DNA of 7,954 nt from Prosthecobacter sp. (GTDB lineage Bacteria > Verrucomicrobiota > Verrucomicrobiia > Verrucomicrobiales > Verrucomicrobiaceae), in assembly GCA_020216965.1 (NCBI GenBank), contig JAIWOJ010000076.1, positions 1-7,954 of the forward strand. The letters are read 5' to 3'. The notes under the pieces are model-generated. The model ran no database searches, was not told where the DNA came from, and worked only from the letters and a program-made list of their open reading frames with translations. Position numbers and translations under genes: made by a program. Shown one piece after another: positions 1 through 5,830 of this stretch. How positions within the stretch are numbered: position 1 is the stretch's first letter; the number at the start of each line of letters is the position of its first letter.

Positions 1-2
1 TA

Positions 3-1808
3 GATGCAGCTACCTTACGCTTTCGCACAGCGGACGGCAGTATGACCGTCGCTGGCACGCAGCCGGTGCACCTGAGTGAAGCTTGGCAGCCATGGGCTTT
101 TGACCTCAGCCAGACACAGGCTAAGCCGGCGGCTGGGCATCCAGAAATGCGCTTTCACATCGCTCTACATGGGCAAGAGGGCAGTATCATCCAGCTACGC
201 GGTTTCCGCGTCCGTGAAAGGAATGCTGAGGAAGAAAAACAACATGCCCAGCGGCAGAGAATTTTAGCCATTCGTCAGGAAGAAGCCCGCGAAATCCGAA
301 ATCAGCTCGCCGCTCAGTGGCCCGCGCGGCTCACGCGCGTCATCGTAGATCGTGACGTCATTCACCTCTCGGGGGAAACACCGCAGCCTGCCCGCCTTCT
401 TTCCCTCCCTCCTGAGGTTTCCATGCAGCAGCCATGCCCTGCTGAGGGTGGGCTCGAAGCCACACCGGATGCACAGGGCAGGTTTCAGCTCACGCTACCT
501 CGACGAGATCCTGCCACACAGCGTGACCATGCCCTCTGGCGCTGGCGTTTGGCAGAAAAAGACCAGCCTACCTGGCTCTCTGCTGCCAAGTGGCCTGAGG
601 ATGCTGTCAGCAGCATCGGTGGTAATTTACCGCGCATGACTGCTTCGCATCCAAAGGGACTAGGTGGTGTGCCCCCATTGCTTCAGCCTAATCACGAAAT
701 CTTCCAGCTTGGGATTCACCATGTCACCCTCAACATGGTGCTCAATGCCCTGCTGCGGGAGAAGCCAGCTCCAGGCTATGTGCACTGGCCCTGTGAGGGG
801 CGTGATTATTTCGCTAATGAAGCCATCCTGCGCAGCACAGATGCCACTATGCGCGAACTGCACTCTCGCGGTATCATCGTGTCTATCATCCTCCTTGTAG
901 GAAATCACCGCCACGCTGATGGTAGCCCTCACAGCTTGCTTACGCACCCTGAGGCAGAAGCACGTGGCATTTACTCCATGCCAAATCTATCGACTCAGGA
1001 GGGTGCTCGTCTTTATGCAGCCGCTATCCGTCTTTTGGCCGAGAGATACTCTGGCCAGCCCGAATCCCCAGGCCGGATTAGCAATTGGATCCTGCACAAT
1101 GAGATCGATCAGGCTGGCACTTGGACCAACATGGGTGACCAGCCCTTGGAACGCTACCTTGAGTCTTACCATCGTTCCGCACGCATCGTCCACCAAACAG
1201 CGCGCCTATTCGATCGCCAAGCACGAGTCTTTATTTCCCTAACTCATCACTGGACCCGCCAAAGCACAGGCAGCGGCACTTATGTTGTTCGTGATCTCAT
1301 CGAACTTTTTCAGAAATTCAGCACAGATGGCGGTGATTTTGAATGGGGAGTGGCATACCACCCTTATCCGCGTGACCTGCGCAATCCTGATACTTGGCAA
1401 GATAGTGGCGTGACGGATGATTTTGACACCGAATACATCACCCCACGCAATCTCCAAGTGCTACCAGCCTACCTGAGCCAACCACATTTGCTGTTTCAGG
1501 GACGTGTGCGCGGCATCTTATTGAGTGAACAGGGATTCAACTCGCCTACCCTGAGCGAGAGAGATCAGCGTCGGCAAGCAGCAGGGCTAGTGTATGTTTT
1601 TGAAAAATTGCGCGACCTGCCAGAGATCGAGGCTTTCCATCTCCACCGATACCAGGATATGCCAAAAGGGGAAGGAGGCTTGCGGCTAGGTCTCATGACG
1701 GAGACAGGAACACACAAACTTGCCTGGGATGTTTATCGTGAGATCGGTACTGGATCAGCTCAGGAGAAAGCCAATTTGCGTGCTGCATGTGAGCTATGGG
1801 AACAGTAA
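3..1808 (+). CDS. Glycosidase-like TIM-barrel protein (DUF5722-type), 5' end outside window
   Basis: The reading frame is open from the first complete codon at base 3 through the ATG at 42. That ATG lies inside a beta-rich segment, so the true start is upstream and the protein is longer than the 588 residues after it. Visible order: the end of a jelly-roll, carbohydrate-binding-like domain (to about base 210, ending in IIQLRGFRVRERN); a charged helical linker rich in E, Q and R (about 210-315); a small beta domain; then from about base 660 an (alpha/beta)8 barrel. In the barrel, NWILHNEID places Asn-Glu at bases 1098-1103 and ILLSEQGFNS places Glu at 1527-1529. This matches the acid/base 'NE' on strand 4 and the nucleophile Glu on strand 7 of clan-A glycoside hydrolases. 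I recall this family as DUF5722. The activity is inferred and the substrate unknown. The protein is probably exported, but its signal peptide would be outside the window. Confidence 0.8.
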   Translation, partial: DAATLRFRTADGSMTVAGTQPVHLSEAWQPWAFDLSQTQAKPAAGHPEMRFHIALHGQEGSIIQLRGFRVRERNAEEEKQHAQRQRILAIRQEEAREIRNQLAAQWPARLTRVIVDRDVIHLSGETPQPARLLSLPPEVSMQQPCPAEGGLEATPDAQGRFQLTLPRRDPATQRDHALWRWRLAEKDQPTWLSAAKWPEDAVSSIGGNLPRMTASHPKGLGGVPPLLQPNHEIFQLGIHHVTLNMVLNALLREKPAPGYVHWPCEGRDYFANEAILRSTDATMRELHSRGIIVSIILLVGNHRHADGSPHSLLTHPEAEARGIYSMPNLSTQEGARLYAAAIRLLAERYSGQPESPGRISNWILHNEIDQAGTWTNMGDQPLERYLESYHRSARIVHQTARLFDRQARVFISLTHHWTRQSTGSGTYVVRDLIELFQKFSTDGGDFEWGVAYHPYPRDLRNPDTWQDSGVTDDFDTEYITPRNLQVLPAYLSQPHLLFQGRVRGILLSEQGFNSPTLSERDQRRQAAGLVYVFEKLRDLPEIEAFHLHRYQDMPKGEGGLRLGLMTETGTHKLAWDVYREIGTGSAQEKANLRAACELWEQ

Positions 1809-1914
1809 CGATGAACTCGGATACTCGCTCTTCTTTGAGGCTGAAACTCCTGTTTGTGAGGACCTCGGAATAGCGATCAATCTAGATTTCCTTGGCTTGA
1901 CGAAAGACGTGTCC

Positions 1915-1926
1915 GCCAGCACTGGC
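1915..1926. other. Short inverted repeat upstream of the nitroreductase gene
   Basis: GCCAG-CA-CTGGC is a perfect 5-bp inverted repeat with a 2-base centre, 28 bases before the nitroreductase ATG. It could be an operator half-site pair, but five-base arms occur often by chance, and no regulator gene is adjacent. The rest of the 1809-1954 gap holds only a 20-codon reading frame (1811-1873) with no recognisable product, and no convincing promoter. Confidence 0.2.
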
Positions 1927-1954
1927 TGAACGTAGTTTCTGCACTTTTCATCCC

Positions 1955-2599
1955 ATGAGCAATCCTCCCGACATTCTCGCAGCCCTGAACTGGCGTTATG
2001 CTTGCAAGGCCTTTGATCCTACCAAAAAGATTCCTGATGATACCTGGGAGACCCTTGAGCAATCTCTGGTGCTCACCCCTTCCAGCTTTGGGCTCCAGCC
2101 TTGGAAATTCCTCGTGATCCGGGATGCGGAGTTGCGTGAAAAACTGGTGCCCCATGCGTGGAACCAGCGTCAGGTGGCAGACTGTTCCCATCTCGTGGTC
2201 ATGACGGTGCCGAAAGCGCTCGGTGAAGACTGGATTGATGCTAATATCGCCCGCATGGTGGAAGTGCGCGGTGGCACCGCTGACGCGCTGGCTGGCTTCC
2301 GCAGCATGGTGGCTGGCTTCCGCACGAATTTGGAGGCCAAAGGTGGTCTGGAGACTTGGGCGAAGCTACAGAGCTACATCGCCTTGGGGCAGTTCATGCT
2401 CGCTGCGGCGCTTCTTGGCGTGGATACCTGCCCGATGGAGGGCTTCATTCCCGCGAAGTTTGATGAGGTGCTTGGTCTGGATTCAAGCGGCTGGACGACG
2501 GCGGTGCTGTGCCCAGCGGGCTACCGCAGCGCTGAGGATCGCTATGCGACATTGCCCAAGGTGCGCTTTGAAGCGAAGGCAGTGATTGAGCATCGTTGA
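1955..2599 (+). CDS. NAD(P)H-dependent FMN oxidoreductase, nitroreductase family (NfsB-like)
   Basis: A 214-residue cytoplasmic protein of normal length for single-domain nitroreductases, which usually work as FMN-bound homodimers passing hydride from NAD(P)H to nitro compounds, quinones or similar acceptors. The N-terminus NWRYACKAFD (R14, K18) fits the FMN-phosphate-binding 'RyatKaFd' motif. PSSFGLQPW (residues 42-50) fits the 'PSSxxxQPW' isoalloxazine loop. The end carries the family's conserved 'GYR...D...lPKVRF' signature. No signal peptide or membrane segment is seen. The ATG at 1955 is chosen because the conserved N-terminus begins directly after it; no Shine-Dalgarno sequence precedes it. 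It stands alone on its strand, 146 bases after the glycosidase gene and tail to tail with the adenosyltransferase gene. The natural substrate cannot be read from sequence. It is not BluB-like: I do not see that family's features. Confidence 0.88.
   Translation: MSNPPDILAALNWRYACKAFDPTKKIPDDTWETLEQSLVLTPSSFGLQPWKFLVIRDAELREKLVPHAWNQRQVADCSHLVVMTVPKALGEDWIDANIARMVEVRGGTADALAGFRSMVAGFRTNLEAKGGLETWAKLQSYIALGQFMLAAALLGVDTCPMEGFIPAKFDEVLGLDSSGWTTAVLCPAGYRSAEDRYATLPKVRFEAKAVIEHR
2289..2324 (+). repeat. In-frame 15-base direct repeat inside the nitroreductase gene
   Basis: The 15-mer tggctggcttccgca occurs at 2289-2303 and again at 2310-2324, offset by exactly 21 bases (7 codons). It gives the peptide pattern AGFR-SMV-AGFR in a helical part of the oxidoreductase. 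It looks like a small local duplication or a coincidence of a repeated amino-acid pattern. The reading frame is intact and no loss of function is implied. Confidence 0.6.
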
Positions 2600-2604
2600 G
2601 CTCA
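2597..2604. other. Palindrome TGAGCTCA holding both convergent stop codons
   Basis: The plus-strand TGA of the nitroreductase gene (2597-2599) and the minus-strand TGA of the adenosyltransferase gene (read from 2604 to 2602) are the outer triplets of this 8-bp palindrome. Two bases separate the genes, so any terminator must lie inside the opposing coding region. I see no T-run hairpin there. Confidence 0.8.
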
Positions 2605-3150
2605 AGCACTTGGGGATGTTTTCTCTTCCCAGCGTGCTAGCAGCCAAAGCACATCTGCCAGGCGATTTAGGAAGCGCAGGATCTCTGCATTTTGCAGCGG
2701 CTCGGTGGTTTCCTGGAGGCTGGAAATTTGCCGTTCAGCACGGCGGCAAGCCACACGGGCTAGGTCTGCGTAGGCTCCCGTCATCACGCCAGCCTCTCCT
2801 GGGAGTGCCCAGCCTTTGAATTGCATCGCCCCTCCAGCTTCTAGACGGGCAACCCATTCATCTAGCCAGGCCACTTTGTCTGCTGCCATGGTTGGGTGCT
2901 TTTCCGCGTAACGCGCTTCAAGACCAGGGGGGGTGGCGAGCTCACCCATGAGGTGGATCAGCCAAGGTTGCACGGTTTGGATGATTTCTCGTGTTTCTTC
3001 GCGTTTGGCAGACACGCGCAGCGGTCCCAGGGCCGCATTGAGTTCATCCACTGTGCCTAGTGCTTGGATGCGTGGATGGTGCTTGGGGAGCCGGTGGCCG
3101 AATAATAAATCGGTTTCGCCTTCGTCGCCGCGTCGTGTGGAAATGGACAT
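2602..3150 (-). CDS. pduO: PduO-type cob(I)alamin adenosyltransferase
   Basis: Transfers the adenosyl group of ATP to cob(I)alamin, making the coenzyme adenosylcobalamin; a cytoplasmic homotrimer in this family. The N-terminus STRRGDEGET (residues 4-13) is the ATP-binding 'T+tGDxGeT' motif. GTVDELNAALG (32-42) includes the conserved Asp35. GELATP follows in the first helical half. The C-terminal half has ARVACRRAER (131-140, with R132, R136 and E139) and FLNRLADVLWLLAR (160-173, with N162), both diagnostic. The length of 182 residues is normal. I chose the ATG at 3150 because MSISTRRGD matches the family start. An in-frame TTG at 3163-3165 would add five residues but is not better supported; neither start has a Shine-Dalgarno sequence. 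It is transcribed away from the CsgG-like gene and ends two bases from the nitroreductase stop. No other B12 genes or cobalamin riboswitch are visible. Confidence 0.92.
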   Translation of the reverse strand: MSISTRRGDEGETDLLFGHRLPKHHPRIQALGTVDELNAALGPLRVSAKREETREIIQTVQPWLIHLMGELATPPGLEARYAEKHPTMAADKVAWLDEWVARLEAGGAMQFKGWALPGEAGVMTGAYADLARVACRRAERQISSLQETTEPLQNAEILRFLNRLADVLWLLARWEEKTSPSA

Positions 3151-3258
3151 GCTGAGATTACGCAAAACTGAGAAGAGCGGGGCTGCAAATCTGGTTTTTT
3201 CTCTTCCCTAGCTACCTGCATGGCACCTAGGATGCTCCTTGAGAAAGGGTTGCTGATT

Positions 3259-4218
3259 ATGAAAAAACTTCCCGCCTTCTGCTGCCTGGTCTTATCCATG
3301 CTCCTAAATGTGTCGTCTTGCCTAGCGGGCGGCGCGGAAACGGTGGCCCAGGCGGATCGTCCTCGCCTAGCTCTCTATGCGGAGGAGTTCACCCTAGATG
3401 GCAAGGCCCGCCCTGACCTCGCGCGCGCTGTGACGGAGGCTTTGACCCGTGCCTTCCTCCAGCGCGGGCAGGTGCGGTTATTTAATTTAGAGAGCGCAGC
3501 CCTTCAGGATGCTGCTGGAACCTTGGCGGCAACCAGTGCTGTCACGGCAGCGAGACGGGTGGACCACTTGATGACTCGGGGGCTGGACTATGTTTTGACT
3601 TACAGCGTGGTGGGCATCCGTCAGCGGCATGTGCTGACGGTTAAAAAAATGCGGGCCAGCACTCATGAGATTCTACTTTCCCGTCAGTTCACCCATGTGG
3701 GTGAGCCCACGGGGGTGTTGACGCTGATGGCGCGTGTTTTGGATGAGTTTGACCCCGTGACTACAGGCCGCCCTGGCGTTTTCCCACGCTCTCAATCACC
3801 GGCCATGTATCTGCCAGAGCCCACACCGCCTAGCCCGCCTATTGTGGTCGCGCGCGCTTTGCCTGCGGGGCACCCGGTCATCATGGACCATGAGCCTGCT
3901 TATGATCCATGGGCGCAGAATCTCCACCCGCCTTATGACCTTTCCCGCGTGCCAAAGGCTCTAGTCTATCGGCATCTTGGCACGGTGCACCACATTGATT
4001 ACCAATGGAAGTTTTGCATCATCAACCCCGTGGGGGGCACTCGCTTTCAGGAGCAGGATCCCATGCACATCCTGTGGGAAGAAGGGGATGTGTATGCTCC
4101 CCTGCGTGTCAGCAGCGTGGAGCGTGGGGGGGTGGTGCTAGACATGGGCCGAACGCCAGACCATCACCCCATTTTCATTGGCGATAAGGTCTATGGCTGG
4201 GCACCGCCTTTGCGGTGA
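3259..4218 (+). CDS. Exported CsgG/LpoB-like protein with FlgT-like C-terminal domain (putative lipoprotein)
   Basis: The ATG at 3259 is preferred over an in-frame ATG at 3220 because it starts a clean export signal (MKK, hydrophobic core), and AAAGGG at 3244-3249 can serve as ribosome binding site. The signal ends in NVSSC-LAGG. Cys21 sits in an imperfect lipobox (V-S-S-C), while C-L-A just after it offers a signal peptidase I site, so lipid anchoring is possible but not certain. The mature first half (bases about 3355-3750) alternates strands and helices: LALYAEEF, a helix with LARAVTEALTRAF, then LDYVLTYSVVG. This resembles the anticodon-like fold of CsgG, LpoB and FlgT. A proline-rich linker (about 3800-3850) leads to a beta-rich end with FCIINPVGG and FIGDKVYGW, like the FlgT C-terminal SH3-like module. 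The fold is inferred from pattern only. Function is unknown; an envelope or outer-membrane-associated role is likely. Confidence 0.75.
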   Translation: MKKLPAFCCLVLSMLLNVSSCLAGGAETVAQADRPRLALYAEEFTLDGKARPDLARAVTEALTRAFLQRGQVRLFNLESAALQDAAGTLAATSAVTAARRVDHLMTRGLDYVLTYSVVGIRQRHVLTVKKMRASTHEILLSRQFTHVGEPTGVLTLMARVLDEFDPVTTGRPGVFPRSQSPAMYLPEPTPPSPPIVVARALPAGHPVIMDHEPAYDPWAQNLHPPYDLSRVPKALVYRHLGTVHHIDYQWKFCIINPVGGTRFQEQDPMHILWEEGDVYAPLRVSSVERGGVVLDMGRTPDHHPIFIGDKVYGWAPPLR

Positions 4219-4231
4219 GGTATTCGAGTGC

Positions 4232-4265
4232 AGCCCAGGCTTGCCTGAAATCGCAAGCTTGTGCT
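4232..4265 (+). terminator. Intergenic hairpin, possible attenuator or weak terminator
   Basis: Arms 4232-4244 and 4253-4265 pair over 13 positions with one G-U wobble and one C-U mismatch, around an 8-base loop (ctgaaatc). It lies in the 61-base gap between the CsgG-like gene and the metallopeptidase gene. No T-run follows, so it does not look like a strong intrinsic terminator. It could instead lower read-through or protect the upstream transcript's 3' end. Confidence 0.4.
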
Positions 4266-4279
4266 AGTCACACTCCATT

Positions 4280-5584
4280 ATGGCGAAAAACCCAACCTGT
4301 TTTGCCCTCATCACCCTGTGCCTGCTAGCGTTTAGCGAGGGGGGTGTTTTTGCTAGGTTGTGGAAGGATGCGGGGGGGCGTGAATTGGAGGCAGAGTTTG
4401 CTGGTCTCCAAGGCGATCATGTGCTGCTGAAGCTGCCCGATGGGCGTGTGGTGCCTTATCCTTTGGCGAAGTTGAGCGCGGAGGATCAGGCATTTGCACG
4501 CCAGGGGGGCGCGCCTGCTGCTCCCGCCACTGGGGTAGCGGTATCTCCTGCCTCTGCTAGCAGCCGGAAGCCTCTCGCCCAGCGCAGTTGGCCTCAGCTG
4601 GTGGAGGTGGCTGCAAAATCTGTGGAGATCAAACCGGTGTCAGAAAACGCTGGAGAGCGCAAATACATCTACCAGTCTGAAGCCTTTGAGTTCACCTCTC
4701 AGGCGAAGCTGGCTCCTAGCATGATGAAGGAGATCGCCCGAACCTTTGAGGCCACCAAATCCCTTCTCGAGGCGCTACCCTGGGGCATCGAATGCCGCCC
4801 GCCTGAGGGGCGTCCGCGCTTCATCGCTGCCCTGTATGAGACGCGGGAGGATTACATGGCAGCAGGTGGACCGGAACTCTCCGGCGGGCTTTACGATTCC
4901 GGGGATAAGATTTTCAAAATCCCCTTTCCCAGCCTGGGGCTGCAAAAGCTGGGCAAAAGCTACACGCGGGATGATAACTACAGCAGCGGCACCCTGGTGC
5001 ATGAGATCACCCACCAGCTCATGGATGAATACCTGCCCTTCCTGCCCAAATGGATCATCGAAGGCACGGCGGAGTACACGGAGATGCTGCCCTACAAGGC
5101 TGGTGTCTTCCGGGCGGGCTCCCATAAAAATGGCCTCAAAGAAGATACCGACCACTGGCAGAAGCAGGAAGGCTTTCCCCTCGCCATCCAGGGATTGGAA
5201 AAAATGATCAAAATGAACCGCAGCGCCTGGGATGCCGAATGCGCCACTGCCCAGGCGATGCGGAATATGTATCACCGTTCCCAGCTTCTTGTGTATTATT
5301 TCTGTCATCTCGATGACGGGGGCCAGCGCTTCATCCGCTACATGGATGCCGTTTTTGGCGAAGTCGATGCCTTGCGGAAATTCTTTGCCGATCCGCGCGT
5401 GCAGCGGCAGCCGGGCGGCGGCTTCCGCTATCCGCGTGATTTCCCGCCCCCTGACCTCAGCCCTGAGACAGCTCCCTTCAAGCACCTCGATATCCTCTTG
5501 GCTGAGCGCTCCTGGGCGATGCTCGCCCAGCAGATCATGGATGGCTACAAGAGCATCGGCGTGAAAGTCACAGTCACGCCCTGA
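4280..5584 (+). CDS. Exported SHD1-domain zinc metallopeptidase-like protein (DUF1570/peptidase MA-like)
   Basis: A 434-residue protein. Residues 1-25 form a signal peptide with a likely cut after VFA. Residues 26 to about 75 (RLWKDAGGRELEAEF... VPYPLAKLSAEDQAF) form an SHD1 module, often found at the N-terminus of planctomycetal and verrucomicrobial exported proteins. An Ala/Pro/Ser-rich linker (about 76-105) follows. The rest is a gluzincin-type peptidase domain: HEITH at 241-245 supplies two zinc-binding His and the catalytic Glu242, and WIIEGTAEY (258-266) supplies the likely third ligand Glu261. This 'HExxH...W..EG.AEY' arrangement is that of DUF1570 and peptidase-MA-like families. All key residues are present, so it should be active outside the cytoplasm; the substrate is unknown. 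The ATG at 4280 has no Shine-Dalgarno sequence. It lies 61 bases after the CsgG-like gene on the same strand, so the two may be co-transcribed. Confidence 0.85.
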   Translation: MAKNPTCFALITLCLLAFSEGGVFARLWKDAGGRELEAEFAGLQGDHVLLKLPDGRVVPYPLAKLSAEDQAFARQGGAPAAPATGVAVSPASASSRKPLAQRSWPQLVEVAAKSVEIKPVSENAGERKYIYQSEAFEFTSQAKLAPSMMKEIARTFEATKSLLEALPWGIECRPPEGRPRFIAALYETREDYMAAGGPELSGGLYDSGDKIFKIPFPSLGLQKLGKSYTRDDNYSSGTLVHEITHQLMDEYLPFLPKWIIEGTAEYTEMLPYKAGVFRAGSHKNGLKEDTDHWQKQEGFPLAIQGLEKMIKMNRSAWDAECATAQAMRNMYHRSQLLVYYFCHLDDGGQRFIRYMDAVFGEVDALRKFFADPRVQRQPGGGFRYPRDFPPPDLSPETAPFKHLDILLAERSWAMLAQQIMDGYKSIGVKVTVTP

Positions 5585-5588
5585 CCCC

Positions 5589-5741
5589 AGGGTGGCTGCG
5601 GCGGGGAGAACCTGGAGGCGCTAGTTCTGGCAGACAGAGGTCTCTACCTCACTCAAAACTTCGGCATCCGGGGTGAAAATCGTCCCAGCCTCGGAACAGC
5701 GGGGCGAAATCCGAGGCTGCTTTGCGGGGATAAGCCACCCT
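5589..5741 (+). ncRNA. Possible structured RNA element in the intergenic region (unrecognised)
   Basis: Two perfect 9-bp inverted repeats and two shorter ones are arranged without crossing. The outer pair is agggtggct (5589-5597) with agccaccct (5733-5741). Inside lie agaac/gttct (5607-5611 with 5624-5628), gaggt/acctc with a 4-base loop (5637-5641 with 5646-5650), and cagcctcgg/ccgaggctg (5686-5694 with 5711-5719). Folded as RNA this is a closing stem around three hairpins, a layout seen in structured leaders and small RNAs. I do not recognise a known class: it does not look like tmRNA, RNase P RNA, SRP RNA or a cobalamin riboswitch. The two 5-bp stems could easily be chance, and the whole could simply be the 3' UTR of the peptidase gene. 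Confidence 0.25.
5686..5719 (+). terminator. Strong hairpin downstream of the metallopeptidase gene
   Basis: cagcctcgg (5686-5694) and ccgaggctg (5711-5719) form a perfect GC-rich 9-bp stem with a 16-base loop, about 100 bases after the metallopeptidase stop. Only C-TTT follows, so it is a poor match to a classic intrinsic terminator, but it is the best candidate between this gene and the next. Confidence 0.4.
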
Positions 5742-5757
5742 AAAAATCTAATTAAAC

Positions 5758-5763
5758 TATAAT
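5758..5763 (+). promoter_or_regulatory. Perfect -10 hexamer TATAAT
   Basis: TATAAT sits in an AT-rich stretch (5741-5770) that stands out from the GC-rich surroundings. Transcription would begin near base 5770, about 60 bases before the ATG at 5831 and too close to the GTG/ATG at 5783/5786 to favour those starts. No TTGACA-like -35 is found at 16-19 bases upstream, so the promoter would depend on the AT-rich context, an activator or another sigma factor. Confidence 0.45.
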
Positions 5764-5830
5764 TTTTACAATTTCCGCTTTTGTGATGTGGAATATTGTG
5801 GAAAATTTCTTTCGCCCACCTGCTGCTCTC

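Noticed and set aside
1811..1873. 20-codon open frame starting ATGAACTCG after the glycosidase gene
   Set aside because: It is short, has no ribosome binding site and no recognisable peptide family; such frames are expected by chance.
1897..1902. TTGACG as a -35 for the nitroreductase gene
   Set aside because: At 16-18 bases downstream there is no TATAAT-like hexamer (sequence near CACTGG).
2634..2645. tgctagcagcc shared with 4555-4565 as a dispersed repeat
   Set aside because: An 11-base match between two sites is expected several times by chance in a window of this size.
3166..3258. TAATCT and TTGCAG on the minus strand as a promoter for the adenosyltransferase gene
   Set aside because: The spacing between them is about 22 bases, and neither pairs with a proper partner at 16-18 bases.
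4775..5485. Minus-strand open frame of 236 codons opposite the metallopeptidase gene
   Set aside because: It lies wholly inside a well-supported gene, has no recognisable domain, and is explained by the GC-rich codon pattern of the plus strand.
5589..5741. Cobalamin riboswitch, suggested by the AGCCACC string and the nearby adenosyltransferase
   Set aside because: The B12-box context and other conserved riboswitch core strings are missing, and the element is far from and on the opposite strand to the adenosyltransferase gene.
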